In this document: one piece after another, positions 18,547 through 27,094 of the stretch | How the letters are laid out: every line of letters begins with the position of its first letter | How positions within the stretch are numbered: the stretch's first letter is position 1 | DNA from: Jiella pacifica | GTDB lineage: Bacteria; Pseudomonadota; Alphaproteobacteria; Rhizobiales; Rhizobiaceae | DNA: 64,000 bases | Direction of reading: 5' to 3' | Assembly (NCBI RefSeq): GCF_010500815.1 | Contig: NZ_JAAAMG010000003.1 | Location: 124,001-188,000 of the forward strand | Made by a program: the position numbers and the translations under genes | Notes under the pieces: generated by a model | Told to the model about the DNA's origin: nothing | Databases searched by the model: none | What the model saw: only the letters and a program-made list of their open reading frames with translations

Positions 18547-19578
18547 TTGAAGACTTCGCTCTCCCGGATCGCGGCAAGCATCATCATCGGCGTGGCGCTT
18601 GTCGCCGCGGCGGCTCTCGTCGCCGGCTTCTTCGGCAGGACGGTGCCGTTCTTCGATTCCCTGGCGCAGTTCCGCGCCCATCTCACCGTCGCGCTCTTCG
18701 TGCTCGCGCTTCTCCTGATCGTCATGCGCTCCGTCGCGGCGGCGACCGTCGCCACGATCGTTGCCGCCTATGCGGCGGTTTCGGTGTCGCCCTTCCTGAT
18801 GCCGCGCCCGGCGGGCGAACCGCATCGGGTGGCGCCCGCCAATACCGCGCTGGTCGGGCGGGGGCCGCTGAAGCTCCTGCAGATGAACCTTCGCTTCAAC
18901 GCCGATCCCGTGCCTGCCGTCACCACCATCGCCCGGCTGGATCCGGACGTCCTGACGCTGCAGGAGATCAACCGCCGCTGGGTGGAGGCGATCGAACCTT
19001 TGCGCTCGGGCTATCCCTATGCCGCTTTCTGCGGCGTCGGGGAGGCCGTCGGCGGCGTCGCGATCCTGTCGCGGGTCCCGTTCGTCCAGGCCGATGCGGC
19101 CTGCCGGGTCGACGACGGCTTCGTCTCCCGCCGCCTCGATCTCGGCAATGGCCAAGAGCTGACGGTGGTATCGGAACATCTCGCCTGGCCCTGGCCGTTT
19201 CGCCAGGGCCGGCAGGTCGCCGCCCTCGGCGAAGAGGTGCTGCCGAAGCTCCAGATGCCGTTGCTGATCGCCGGCGATTTCAACGCCGCGCCCTGGAGTG
19301 CGACGGTCCAGCGTTATGCCGGAGCCTCCCGCACCACGCCGGCGACCGGCATCGGTCCGACATGGCTGCCGAGCGCACTGCCCGCCCCGTTGCGGCGGCT
19401 CGTCGGTCTGCCGCTCGACAACGTCCTCGCCTCGGACGGGGTACGCCTCGTTTCCGTGGCGACCGAGCCGGCCACTGCCTCCGACCACCTGCCCATCCTG
19501 GTCACATTCGACGTGCCGTCCGCGTCCTCCGGTGGGGCGTCGCCGGCGCGTTTCGTCGGCCGCGCCGCCGCGCGCTGA
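18547..19578 (+). CDS. Membrane-anchored endonuclease/exonuclease/phosphatase family protein
   Basis: A 343-residue protein with two or three N-terminal hydrophobic segments (residues about 8-28, 43-60 and 62-82), then an EEP domain from residue about 115. The domain shows LQMNLRFN, LTLQEIN (metal-binding Glu), SEHL, AGDFNAAPWS and the final ASDHLPI with the catalytic Asp-His. The domain likely faces the periplasm. EEP enzymes cleave phosphodiesters of nucleic acids, phospholipids or phosphoproteins; the substrate is unknown. The start is a TTG at 18547 with no clear ribosome site, but any later start would remove the first membrane segment. It lies 16 bp after amn. Confidence 0.85.
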   Translation: MKTSLSRIAASIIIGVALVAAAALVAGFFGRTVPFFDSLAQFRAHLTVALFVLALLLIVMRSVAAATVATIVAAYAAVSVSPFLMPRPAGEPHRVAPANTALVGRGPLKLLQMNLRFNADPVPAVTTIARLDPDVLTLQEINRRWVEAIEPLRSGYPYAAFCGVGEAVGGVAILSRVPFVQADAACRVDDGFVSRRLDLGNGQELTVVSEHLAWPWPFRQGRQVAALGEEVLPKLQMPLLIAGDFNAAPWSATVQRYAGASRTTPATGIGPTWLPSALPAPLRRLVGLPLDNVLASDGVRLVSVATEPATASDHLPILVTFDVPSASSGGASPARFVGRAAAR

Positions 19579-19906
19579 CGCGGCGCTGGTGGGAGATTGC
19601 CGACGCAGGAACGGCTTGCATCGCCGGACCGATCATCCTGGCGTTGCAGTGGCGTGATCCTCTTGGCCGTCCTGTGGCGGCCTGGCTCCTGCCGCAGAAG
19701 CAAAACCTGACGGGATCGGGCGACGGTCGGTCTGGCTCCGCGTCCGGCACCTGTCCGGACGGCGCGGTTCTGCCCGCAATCGATGCGGGTAGCCGGCGCG
19801 CTGGAAAACCGGCGAGAGGCGTGCGCGAGACCACTGGACATCATTTATCATATAATAGTATCCTTGCGGACATCCGGTGGAGGCCGGACGTTTTCGGGAG
19901 GAATTC
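19579..19906. other. Promoter region of the sugar ABC operon
   Basis: This 328-bp gap holds no gene. It is GC-rich except for an AT-rich block at 19841-19862, which carries a TATAAT hexamer and a near-palindrome (listed separately). A GAGG-type ribosome site (GGGAGG, 19896-19901) precedes the ytfQ start. Confidence 0.5.
19846..19857. promoter_or_regulatory. TATAAT and overlapping near-palindrome upstream of ytfQ
   Basis: TATCATATAATA is palindromic at 10 of 12 positions and contains a consensus minus-10 hexamer TATAAT (19851-19856). Such an overlap is how a GntR-family repressor, encoded at the end of this operon, would block RNA polymerase. No good minus-35 is visible at the expected distance. 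The operator role is inferred. Confidence 0.4.
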
Positions 19907-20869
19907 ATGAAGATTTTGAAGACGCTTGCCGGCGCCGTGGCGATGGCTGGCCTGATGGCCGGATCGGCCGTCGCCGCCGACATGACCGTCGGCTTCTCGC
20001 AGATCGGATCGGAGTCCGGCTGGCGCGCCGCCGAGACGACGCTGACCAGGGAGCAGGCCGAGAAGCGCGGCATCGACCTGAAATTCGCCGACGCCCAGCA
20101 GAAGCAGGAAAACCAGATCAAGGCGATCCGCTCCTTTATCGCGCAGGGCGTCGATGCGATCCTGCTCGCGCCGGTGGTCGCAACCGGTTGGGACCAGGTG
20201 CTGGAAGAGGCCAAGGACGCCGAGATCCCCGTCGTGCTGCTCGACCGGCAGGTGGACTCGTCCGACGATCTCTATCTGACGGCGGTCGGCTCCGATCTCG
20301 AGCATGAGGGCGAGGTCGCCGGCCAGTGGCTGGTCGACAACGTCGGCGACAAGGACTGCAACGTCGTCGAGCTGCAGGGCACCACCGGTTCCTCGCCGGC
20401 GATCAAGCGCAAGGCGGGCTTCGAAAAGGCGATCGCGGGCCACGACAACATCGAGATCGTCCGCTCGCAGACCGGCGACTTCACCCGCACCAAGGGCAAG
20501 GAAGTCATGGAGAGCTTCCTGAAGGCGGAGAACGGCGGCAAGGACATCTGCGCCCTCTACGCCCACAACGACGACATGGCCGTCGGCGCCATCCAGGCGA
20601 TCAAGGAAGCCGGCCTGAAGCCGGGCTCGGACATCCTCGTCGTCTCGATCGACGCGGTTCCGGACATCTTCCTCGCCATGGCCGCGGGCGAGGCCAACGC
20701 CACCGTCGAGCTGACACCGAACATGGCCGGCCCGGCCTTCGATGCGCTGGAAGCCTACAAGAAGGACGGCACCATGCCGCCGAAGTTCATCCAGACGGAA
20801 TCGAAGCTCTTCACCCAGTCGGACGATCCGAAGGCCGTCTACGAAGAGAAGAAGAACCAGGGTTACTGA
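19907..20869 (+). CDS. ytfQ: Sugar ABC transporter substrate-binding protein, YtfQ-like
   Basis: A 320-residue periplasmic binding protein with an N-terminal signal peptide (MKILKTLAGAVAMAGLMAGS, cleavage after SAVAA). It aligns along its length with E. coli YtfQ: VGFSQIGSESGWRAAET, ADAQQKQENQIKAIRSF, VELQGTTGSS, SQTGDFTR and VELTPNMAGPAFDALE. YtfQ binds galactofuranose (and galactopyranose) for the YtfR/YtfT/YjfF importer. The preference here could differ. The ATG at 19907 with GGGAGG upstream is preferred over an earlier in-frame codon. A strong hairpin-T terminator follows (20884-20928), so the binding protein may be made in excess over the rest of the operon. Confidence 0.92.
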   Translation: MKILKTLAGAVAMAGLMAGSAVAADMTVGFSQIGSESGWRAAETTLTREQAEKRGIDLKFADAQQKQENQIKAIRSFIAQGVDAILLAPVVATGWDQVLEEAKDAEIPVVLLDRQVDSSDDLYLTAVGSDLEHEGEVAGQWLVDNVGDKDCNVVELQGTTGSSPAIKRKAGFEKAIAGHDNIEIVRSQTGDFTRTKGKEVMESFLKAENGGKDICALYAHNDDMAVGAIQAIKEAGLKPGSDILVVSIDAVPDIFLAMAAGEANATVELTPNMAGPAFDALEAYKKDGTMPPKFIQTESKLFTQSDDPKAVYEEKKNQGY

Positions 20870-20883
20870 GCCATCATTGGTTC

Positions 20884-20928
20884 CGTCGGCCGGCCGGCAT
20901 TCTGGACATAGGCCGGCCGACGTTTTTT
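20884..20928 (+). terminator. Strong hairpin with T-tract between ytfQ and ytfR
   Basis: CGTCGGCCGGCC (20884-20895) and GGCCGGCCGACG (20911-20922) form a perfect 12-bp stem with a 15-base loop, directly followed by TTTTTT. This is a textbook rho-independent terminator, 15 bp after the ytfQ stop, though the operon continues. It probably allows partial read-through and stabilises the ytfQ transcript. Confidence 0.85.
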
Positions 20929-21106
20929 ATTCGCGCGTTTCCGGCCGGGGCAGGGGTTCCGGCCGGAAGCCCCTGATTGCGGCGAGGTTCGCCGCGCCCG
21001 ATGCTGCCGCCTCGATGCAACCTTCCGGGAGAGATCGCCGCCCGACGGCAGGCCTGACGCGCAACGGCTCGGGCGCGCCTGGCGGTGGGCGGCGCCTTCC
21101 ATCGTT

Positions 21107-22690
21107 ATGGAAAAGGCTATGGCCAGGAGCGAGCCGCTGCTACGCGCAGAAGGCGTCACCAAGGAATTCTTCGGCGTCACGGCGCTTTCGAATGTCGACT
21201 TCGAGCTTGCCGCGGGCGAGATTCACGCCCTCGTCGGCGAAAACGGCGCCGGGAAGTCGACCCTGATCAAGATCCTGACCGGCGCCTATCGCCGCGATCG
21301 CGGCAAGATCACGCTCGAAGGCGAGCCCGTCGATCCCGCCGACGTCAAGGATGCGCAGAAGCTCGGCATCGGCACCGTCTATCAGGAGGTCAACCTCCTG
21401 CCCAATCTGACCGTCGCCGAGAACCTGTTTCTCGGCCGCGAGCCGAAACGCTTCGGCCTGACGAGCCACCGCGAGGCGAACCGCCGCTCGCGTGAGATCC
21501 TCTCGCAATACGGGCTCGACATCGACGTGACGGCGGTGCTCGCGACCTATTCCGTCGCGGTGCGCCAGATCGTCGCCATCGCGCGGGCGGTCGATCTGTC
21601 CGGCAAGGTGCTGATCCTCGACGAGCCGACGGCCAGCCTCGACGCCGCCGAGGTCACGCGGCTCTTTGCCATTCTCGAAGGCCTCAAGGCGCGGGGCCTC
21701 GGCATCGTCTTCATCACCCACTTCTTCGATCAGGTCTATCGCATCGCAGACCGCGTCACGATCCTGAGGAACGGCCAGAAGGTGGCGACGCGGCCGATCG
21801 AGGGCCTGGAGCGCCTCGAGCTCGTCTCGATGATGCTCGGCCGCGAGCTGAAGGAACAGGAGGCGCATGCCGCCGAACCGGTGGATTATTCCCGAAAACC
21901 CGTCATCGCGTCGTTTCAGGGCATCGGCAAGCGGGGGCGGATCGCGCCGTTCGATCTGACGATGCATGCCGGCGAGGTGGTCGGTGTCGCCGGGCTGCTC
22001 GGCTCGGGCCGCACCGAGACGGCCGAGCTGATGTTCGGCATTGCCCAGCCCGACGAGGGCCGGATTTCGGTGGACGGCAGCCCGGTGAGTTTCTCCTCGC
22101 CCCGCGAGGCCATTCGCCACGGTTTCGGCTTCTGCCCGGAAGACCGCAAGCTGGACGGGATCGTCGAAGACCTGTCGGTGCGCGAGAACGTCATCCTCGC
22201 GTTGCAGGCCCGGCGCGGCTGGGCCAAGCCCCTGTCGCGAAAGGAACAGGAAGAGATCGCCGACCGCTACATCGCCGCCCTCGACATCCGCACGAGCGAC
22301 CGGGAAAAGCCGATCAAGTTCCTTTCCGGCGGCAACCAGCAGAAGGTCATCCTCGCCCGCTGGCTCGCCACCGACCCGCGACTGCTGATCCTCGACGAGC
22401 CGACCCGCGGCATCGACGTCGGCGCCCATGCCGAGATCATCCGGCTGATCGGTGAACTTCGGGAGCGCGGCATGTCGCTGCTGGTCATTTCCTCGGAACT
22501 CGAAGAACTCGTCGCCTATGCGACGCGGGTGCGGGTGCTCGCCGACCGGCGTCACACCGGCGAGCTCGAGGCCGGCGCCATCACCCCCGACACCATCATG
22601 CGGGCGATCGCCGCTGGCGAGGACGAGACGCCGGGCGATCGGGGCGGCCAGGGCCGCGCCACCGAAATCATGGCGGAGGGCGCCGCGTGA
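21107..22690 (+). CDS. ytfR: Sugar ABC transporter ATP-binding protein, YtfR-like
   Basis: A 527-residue double ATPase of the RbsA/MglA/YtfR type that drives sugar import. The first half has Walker A GENGAGKST (about residue 46) and VLILDEPTASLD; the second half has the degenerate Walker A region LLGSGRTETAEL, signature LSGGNQQK and LLILDEPTRGIDVGAH, typical of the family. ATG at 21107 gives MEKAMARSEPLL; ATG at 21119 is an alternative. It lies 237 bp beyond ytfQ across a terminator. Its stop overlaps the GTG start of the next gene (GTGA), so the transporter genes are translationally coupled. Confidence 0.93.
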   Translation: MEKAMARSEPLLRAEGVTKEFFGVTALSNVDFELAAGEIHALVGENGAGKSTLIKILTGAYRRDRGKITLEGEPVDPADVKDAQKLGIGTVYQEVNLLPNLTVAENLFLGREPKRFGLTSHREANRRSREILSQYGLDIDVTAVLATYSVAVRQIVAIARAVDLSGKVLILDEPTASLDAAEVTRLFAILEGLKARGLGIVFITHFFDQVYRIADRVTILRNGQKVATRPIEGLERLELVSMMLGRELKEQEAHAAEPVDYSRKPVIASFQGIGKRGRIAPFDLTMHAGEVVGVAGLLGSGRTETAELMFGIAQPDEGRISVDGSPVSFSSPREAIRHGFGFCPEDRKLDGIVEDLSVRENVILALQARRGWAKPLSRKEQEEIADRYIAALDIRTSDREKPIKFLSGGNQQKVILARWLATDPRLLILDEPTRGIDVGAHAEIIRLIGELRERGMSLLVISSELEELVAYATRVRVLADRRHTGELEAGAITPDTIMRAIAAGEDETPGDRGGQGRATEIMAEGAA

Positions 22691-23730
22691 CCATGCCTGC
22701 CACGCTCAAGCGGGTTCTGCCGCAACTGATCGCGCTCCTCGTCATCCTGGCGCTCAACACCGCGATCGCGCCGGGCTTTCTCGACATCGCCTATGCCAAT
22801 GGCCGGCTCTATGGCAGCCTGATCGACATCCTCAATCGCGGCGCGCCGGTGGCGCTGCTCGCCATCGGCATGACCCTCGTCATCGCCACCCGGGGGATCG
22901 ACCTGTCCGTCGGCGCGGTCATGGCGATCTGCGGCGCCGTCGCCGCGGCGCTGATCACCAGCGACCACTCGCTGCCGGCAACGATCCTCATGACGCTCGG
23001 CGTCGGCATTCTGTGCGGGCTGTGGAACGGCGCCCTCGTCGCGTTCCTCGGCATCCAGCCGATCATCGCGACGCTTATCCTGATGGTGGCAGGGCGCGGC
23101 ATCGCCCAGCTGATCACCGAAGGCGTCATCCTCACCTTCAACGTCCCAGGCCTGATCTTCGTCGGCAGCGGCTCGGTCTTCGGCCTGCCCTTCCCGGTGA
23201 TCCTGTGGGTCGTCCTCGGCATCGCTGCGACGCTCATCTTCCGCACGACGGCTCTCGGGCTCCTGGTGGAAGCGATCGGGATCAACCGCCGGGCCTCGGC
23301 GCTGGCCGGCATCGGCACCTCGGCGCTGCTTCTCGCCGTTTACGCGGCATCGGGCCTCTGCGCCGCCGTGGCCGGCATCGTCGCGGCCGCCGACATCCGC
23401 GGCGCCGACGCCAACAATGCCGGCCTGTGGCTGGAGCTCGACGCCATCCTCGCCGTCGTCGTCGGCGGCAATTCGCTGATGGGCGGGCGCTTCTCGATCG
23501 CCGGCTCGCTGATCGGCGCGATGATCATCCAGTCGGTCAACACCGGCATCCTGCTCGCCGGCTTCCCGCCGGAGTTCAACCTCGTCATCAAGGCGGCGAT
23601 CATCGTCGTCATTCTCGTCGTCCAGTCGCCGGCGAGCCACACGCTCTTTGCCTTCGTCAAGAACCGTCCCGGCCGCACCATCGGGGCTCCGACACCCGCC
23701 GCCAAGACCAAGGAAGAGGCCGCGCGATGA
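22687..23730 (+). CDS. ytfT: Sugar ABC transporter permease, YtfT-like
   Basis: A 347-residue inner-membrane permease of the ribose/galactofuranose class with about eight to ten hydrophobic helices. Family marks are GMTLVIATRGIDLSVGAVMA, near residue 60, and VVGGNSLMGGRFSIAGSLIG, near residue 270. The GTG at 22687 overlaps the ytfR stop and lies 6 bases from GGAGGG; an ATG at 22693 is less well placed. Its stop overlaps the start of the second permease by ATGA. Confidence 0.92.
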   Translation: MTMPATLKRVLPQLIALLVILALNTAIAPGFLDIAYANGRLYGSLIDILNRGAPVALLAIGMTLVIATRGIDLSVGAVMAICGAVAAALITSDHSLPATILMTLGVGILCGLWNGALVAFLGIQPIIATLILMVAGRGIAQLITEGVILTFNVPGLIFVGSGSVFGLPFPVILWVVLGIAATLIFRTTALGLLVEAIGINRRASALAGIGTSALLLAVYAASGLCAAVAGIVAAADIRGADANNAGLWLELDAILAVVVGGNSLMGGRFSIAGSLIGAMIIQSVNTGILLAGFPPEFNLVIKAAIIVVILVVQSPASHTLFAFVKNRPGRTIGAPTPAAKTKEEAAR

Positions 23731-24707
23731 CCTCGTCGAGACTGTTTCCGCTGGCGACGACCTTCGTCATCTTCCTCATCGCCTACGGCCTCTGCATCGC
23801 CGAATTCCCCAACATGCTGTCGACCCGGGTGGTCGGCAATCTCCTCACCGACAATGCCTTTCTCGGCATCGCCGCGGTCGGCATGACCTTCGTCATCCTG
23901 TCCGGTGGCATCGACCTGTCGATCGGCTCGGTGATCGCCTTTACCGGGGTGTTCCTGGCCGTGGCGATGGGCGACTGGGGCCTGCCGCCGGTCCTTGCCC
24001 TGGTGATCGTCCTCGTTTTGACCACGGCCTTCGGCGCGGTGATGGGGGCGATGATCCACTATCTCGCCATGCCGCCCTTCATCGTGACGCTGGCCGGCAT
24101 GTTCTTCGCCAGAGGCATGGCCTTCCTGCTGTCGATCGAATCCGTGCCGATAAGGGTCGAGCTCTACGATACGCTGCAGGGTCTCTATTTCCGCATGCCG
24201 GGGGGCGGGCGCCTGAGCTTCGTCGGCCTGTCGATGCTCGCCGTCGTCCTCCTCGGCATCCTGATCGCCCATTTCACCTCCTTCGGCCGCAACGTCTACG
24301 CCATCGGCGGCAACCGGCAGTCGGCCGAGCTCATGGGCGTGCCGATCGCCCGCACGACCATCCTCATCTACGCGCTGTCGAGCTTCCTCGCCGGCCTCGC
24401 CGGGATCGCCTTTTCGCTCTATACGTCAGCCGGCTATTCACTGGCGGCGGTGGGCGTCGAACTCGACGCGATCGCCGCCGTCGTCATCGGCGGCACGCTT
24501 CTGACCGGCGGGTCCGGCTATGTCGCCGGGACGCTGCTCGGGATCCTGATCATGGGGCTGATCCAGACCTACATTGTCTTCGACGGGACGCTGTCGAGCT
24601 GGTGGACGAAGATCGTCATCGGCCTGCTTCTGTTCAGCTTCATCGCCCTGCAGCGCGGCCTCGTCTGGCTCAGCGCGCGTCGCCGCGGCGCCGCCATGCC
24701 GGCATGA
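23727..24707 (+). CDS. yjfF: Sugar ABC transporter permease, YjfF-like
   Basis: A 326-residue membrane permease, the second channel subunit, with GMTFVILSGGIDLSIGSVIA and VIGGTLLTGGSGYVAGTLLG as family marks. In E. coli YtfT and YjfF form the heterodimeric channel of the galactofuranose importer. The ATG at 23727 is fixed by the 4-base overlap with ytfT. Its stop in turn overlaps the start of the GntR regulator, so all four downstream genes are coupled. Confidence 0.92.
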   Translation: MTSSRLFPLATTFVIFLIAYGLCIAEFPNMLSTRVVGNLLTDNAFLGIAAVGMTFVILSGGIDLSIGSVIAFTGVFLAVAMGDWGLPPVLALVIVLVLTTAFGAVMGAMIHYLAMPPFIVTLAGMFFARGMAFLLSIESVPIRVELYDTLQGLYFRMPGGGRLSFVGLSMLAVVLLGILIAHFTSFGRNVYAIGGNRQSAELMGVPIARTTILIYALSSFLAGLAGIAFSLYTSAGYSLAAVGVELDAIAAVVIGGTLLTGGSGYVAGTLLGILIMGLIQTYIVFDGTLSSWWTKIVIGLLLFSFIALQRGLVWLSARRRGAAMPA

Positions 24708-25447
24708 CCGGCCTCCTCGCCATCACCGGCGCCGGGCGGACGATCCGCTCGAGCCATGGCCATGTGGTGGCGACCCTCGGCCGCGAGATCGTCGGCGGGC
24801 GCTTTCCGCCGGGCTCGATCCTGCCGGGCGACAAGGAGCTCGGCGAGGTCTTCGGGGTGTCGCGCACGGTGCTGCGGGAGGCGATGAAGACGCTCGCCGC
24901 CAAGCGGCTCATCGAGGCGAAGACCCGGGTCGGGACGAAGGTGCTCGAACGCGAGCAGTGGAACTTCCTCGATCCCGATGTCCTGCGCTGGCGGGTTGAG
25001 ACCGGCCTCGACGCCCGCTTCATCGAGGATCTGGCGACGATGCGGCTCGCCTTCGAGCCCGAGGCGGCGGCGCTCGCATGCCGGCGGGCGGGGCCGGCGG
25101 ACATCGAAAGGCTCGGGCGGATCGTCGAGGAACTCGGCGATCCCGGCCACGACCGCACCTCGATCGCCCAAGTGGATCTGAAGTTCCACCTCGCCGTCGC
25201 CGATATTTCGCAAAACCCCTTCATGCGCGCGACCAGCGGTCTGATCGAGGCGGCGCTCGCCTGCGTCCTGCGGCTATCCTCGCCGGCCGAGGATGCCGAG
25301 ATGATCCGCGAATGCGCCGACAATCACCGCCTGATCGTCGAGGCCATCGCCTCGGGCGACGAAGACCGGGCGCGGGCGACGATGCGCACCGTCATCGAAC
25401 TCGGCGCCGCGCGAACACAGACGGCGCTGGGGGATGGGGCGGGGTGA
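24704..25447 (+). CDS. GntR/FadR-family transcriptional regulator, DgoR-like
   Basis: A 247-residue regulator with an N-terminal winged helix (residues about 16-75: LGREIVGGRFPPGSILPGDK and RTVLREAMKTLAAKRLI) and a C-terminal FCD all-helical ligand domain. The linker EREQWNFLDPDVLRWR is characteristic of DgoR-like regulators of sugar-acid genes. It is the last gene of the ytf-type operon (ATGA overlap with the permease), so it probably represses its own operon at the AT-rich palindrome upstream of ytfQ until the sugar or a derivative binds. Confidence 0.9.
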   Translation: MTGLLAITGAGRTIRSSHGHVVATLGREIVGGRFPPGSILPGDKELGEVFGVSRTVLREAMKTLAAKRLIEAKTRVGTKVLEREQWNFLDPDVLRWRVETGLDARFIEDLATMRLAFEPEAAALACRRAGPADIERLGRIVEELGDPGHDRTSIAQVDLKFHLAVADISQNPFMRATSGLIEAALACVLRLSSPAEDAEMIRECADNHRLIVEAIASGDEDRARATMRTVIELGAARTQTALGDGAG

Positions 25448-25841
25448 GGGACATCCTCCTCCTTGTCAAAGTCGGAAGGATTCGCGCAGGTCCAGAGCGG
25501 TGACGGGAACGGCGGAGGCGCCCTCTCTCCCCTCGTGGGAGAGAAAGCGATTTCATCGTCTTGGCGAAGCCAAGCGATAGAAATCGCAAGAGAGGGGTTC
25601 ACCGGTTCCCTCCGTCCCGGCATTGCAGAAGGTCCCGGCGCCTGACCGAGCCGGCGGTGGCGGCGTCAACGGTGAAACCCCTCTCTTGTCATTCTCAAGG
25701 TTTGGACCTCGGCAGGCCGAGGACCAACTCCTTGGAATGACCTTCTCTCCCACAAGGGGGAGAGAGGGCGGCTTGCCATTCGCCGCCCCGTCGCGAAAGA
25801 CGCGAGCCGTACGCCCGCCTGGCGTCGATCGCGCAGGATCT
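25448..25841. other. Intergenic region with a nested palindromic element
   Basis: This 394-bp gap between the gntR stop and the uxuA stop (convergent) holds no gene. Most of it is the repeat element at 25519-25770. No T-tract terminator was seen for either flanking operon, so the palindromes may serve as one. Confidence 0.6.
25519..25770. repeat. Nested inverted-repeat intergenic element (RIME/REP-like)
   Basis: Outer arms at 25519-25545 and 25743-25770 are reverse complements with only one gap and one mismatch. Inner arms at 25587-25604 and 25670-25688 pair with a single indel. Between them lie smaller hairpins (for example CTTGGC-GAA-GCCAAG near 25560-25575 and CCTCGGC-AG-GCCGAGG near 25707). 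This mosaic of palindromes is typical of dispersed non-coding elements in rhizobial genomes. Its position between convergent operons is typical too. Confidence 0.75.
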
Positions 25842-27047
25842 TCACCCCGCCCGGTACCCCAGCCCCGCGATCACCCCGCGCAGTTCCGCCAGCCCCTTCA
25901 GTCGCCCGATCGCCGGGTATCCCGGCTGGGCCTTGCGCGACAGGTCGTCGAGAATGTCCTGGCCGTGATCCGGTCGGAACGGGATCGAAACGTCCGCGCG
26001 GCCCGCCGCCTTGCGCCGCGCCTCTTCCTTCAGCGCCGCGGCGACCAGCGCCACCATGTCGGTGTCGCCCGACAGGTGCTCGGCCTCGTAGAAGGAGGCG
26101 GGCAGGGCGTCGCCCTCGCGGATGGTGTTGCGCAGGTGCAGGAAATGCACCCGGTCGCCCAGCCGCTCCATCATGCCGGGCAGGTCGCTGTCGGGGCGCA
26201 CTCCGAGCGAGCCCGAGCACAGGGTGATGCCGTTGGCGGGAACGTCGACCGCGTCCATGATCGTCCGGTAGTGCGCCTCCGTCGACATGATGCGCGGCAG
26301 GCCGAGGAGGGGGAAGGGCGGGTCGTCGGGATGGCAGCACAGCCGGATGCCGAGCTCTTCGGCGAGCGGCGCGACCTCGGACAGGAAGTCGACGAAATGC
26401 CGCCGCAGCCCGTCCTCGCCGATGGGGCCGTATTCGGCGAGATGGGCGCGAACGTCCGCCAGCGTGAAATGCTCGGCAGCACCAGGCAGGCCGAAGACGA
26501 CGTTTTCCGCGAGCTTCGCCTTCCGGACCTCGTCCATCTCGGCAAAGCGCCTTTCGGCATCCGCGGCGACCGCTTCCGGAAAGCTCTCGCGGGCGCCGGG
26601 GCGCTCGAGGATGAAGATGTCGAAGGCGGCGAAGTCAACGAGGTCGAAGCGCATGGCCGTCCCGCCATGGGAGACGCGATAGGCGAGGTCGGTGCGGGTC
26701 CAGTCGAGCACCGGCATGAAATTGTAGCAGACGATCTCGATGCCGGCCGCCGCGAGATGCTTCAGGCTGGTCCGGTAGTTCTCGAAATGCGTGCGAAAAT
26801 CGCCGGTCTGCTTCTTGATGTCTTCCGAGACAGGCAGGCTCTCGACCACCTCCCAGGCGATGCCGGAGGGCGAGCGGTCCTTGCGCGTCGCGATCTCGCG
26901 CTGGCGCCTTGCGATCGCCTCCGGCGTCCAGACGTTGCCGGTCGGCTCGTGGTGGAGCGCCGAAACGACGCCCTCGACGCCGGCCTGCAGCATGTCGTCG
27001 ACGCTCACGAGATCGCCGGGGCCGAACCAACGCCAGGTCTGCCGCAT
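25842..27047 (-). CDS. uxuA: Mannonate dehydratase
   Basis: A 401-residue enzyme that dehydrates D-mannonate to 2-keto-3-deoxygluconate in glucuronate catabolism. UxuA marks are MRQTWRWFGPGDLVSVDDML, EIVCYNFMPVLDWTRTDL, RLCCHPDDPP, the ligand segment LCSGSLG and VHFLHLRNT. The length agrees with the family. The ATG at 27047 starts exactly at the conserved N-terminus. It is the last gene of a DctP-DctQ-DctM-uxuA minus-strand operon, so the TRAP carrier probably imports a hexuronate or an aldonate. A GntR regulator is divergent. Confidence 0.95.
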   Translation of the reverse strand: MRQTWRWFGPGDLVSVDDMLQAGVEGVVSALHHEPTGNVWTPEAIARRQREIATRKDRSPSGIAWEVVESLPVSEDIKKQTGDFRTHFENYRTSLKHLAAAGIEIVCYNFMPVLDWTRTDLAYRVSHGGTAMRFDLVDFAAFDIFILERPGARESFPEAVAADAERRFAEMDEVRKAKLAENVVFGLPGAAEHFTLADVRAHLAEYGPIGEDGLRRHFVDFLSEVAPLAEELGIRLCCHPDDPPFPLLGLPRIMSTEAHYRTIMDAVDVPANGITLCSGSLGVRPDSDLPGMMERLGDRVHFLHLRNTIREGDALPASFYEAEHLSGDTDMVALVAAALKEEARRKAAGRADVSIPFRPDHGQDILDDLSRKAQPGYPAIGRLKGLAELRGVIAGLGYRAG

Positions 27048-27094
27048 CGTTTCTCCTCACTCAGGTTGGGTTGAAAAGCCGGGATTGCGCCGGC

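Noticed and set aside
16992-18755. A 587-codon minus-strand frame opposite AMP nucleosidase
   Set aside because: Shadow of amn; no domain, and amn aligns to its family end to end.
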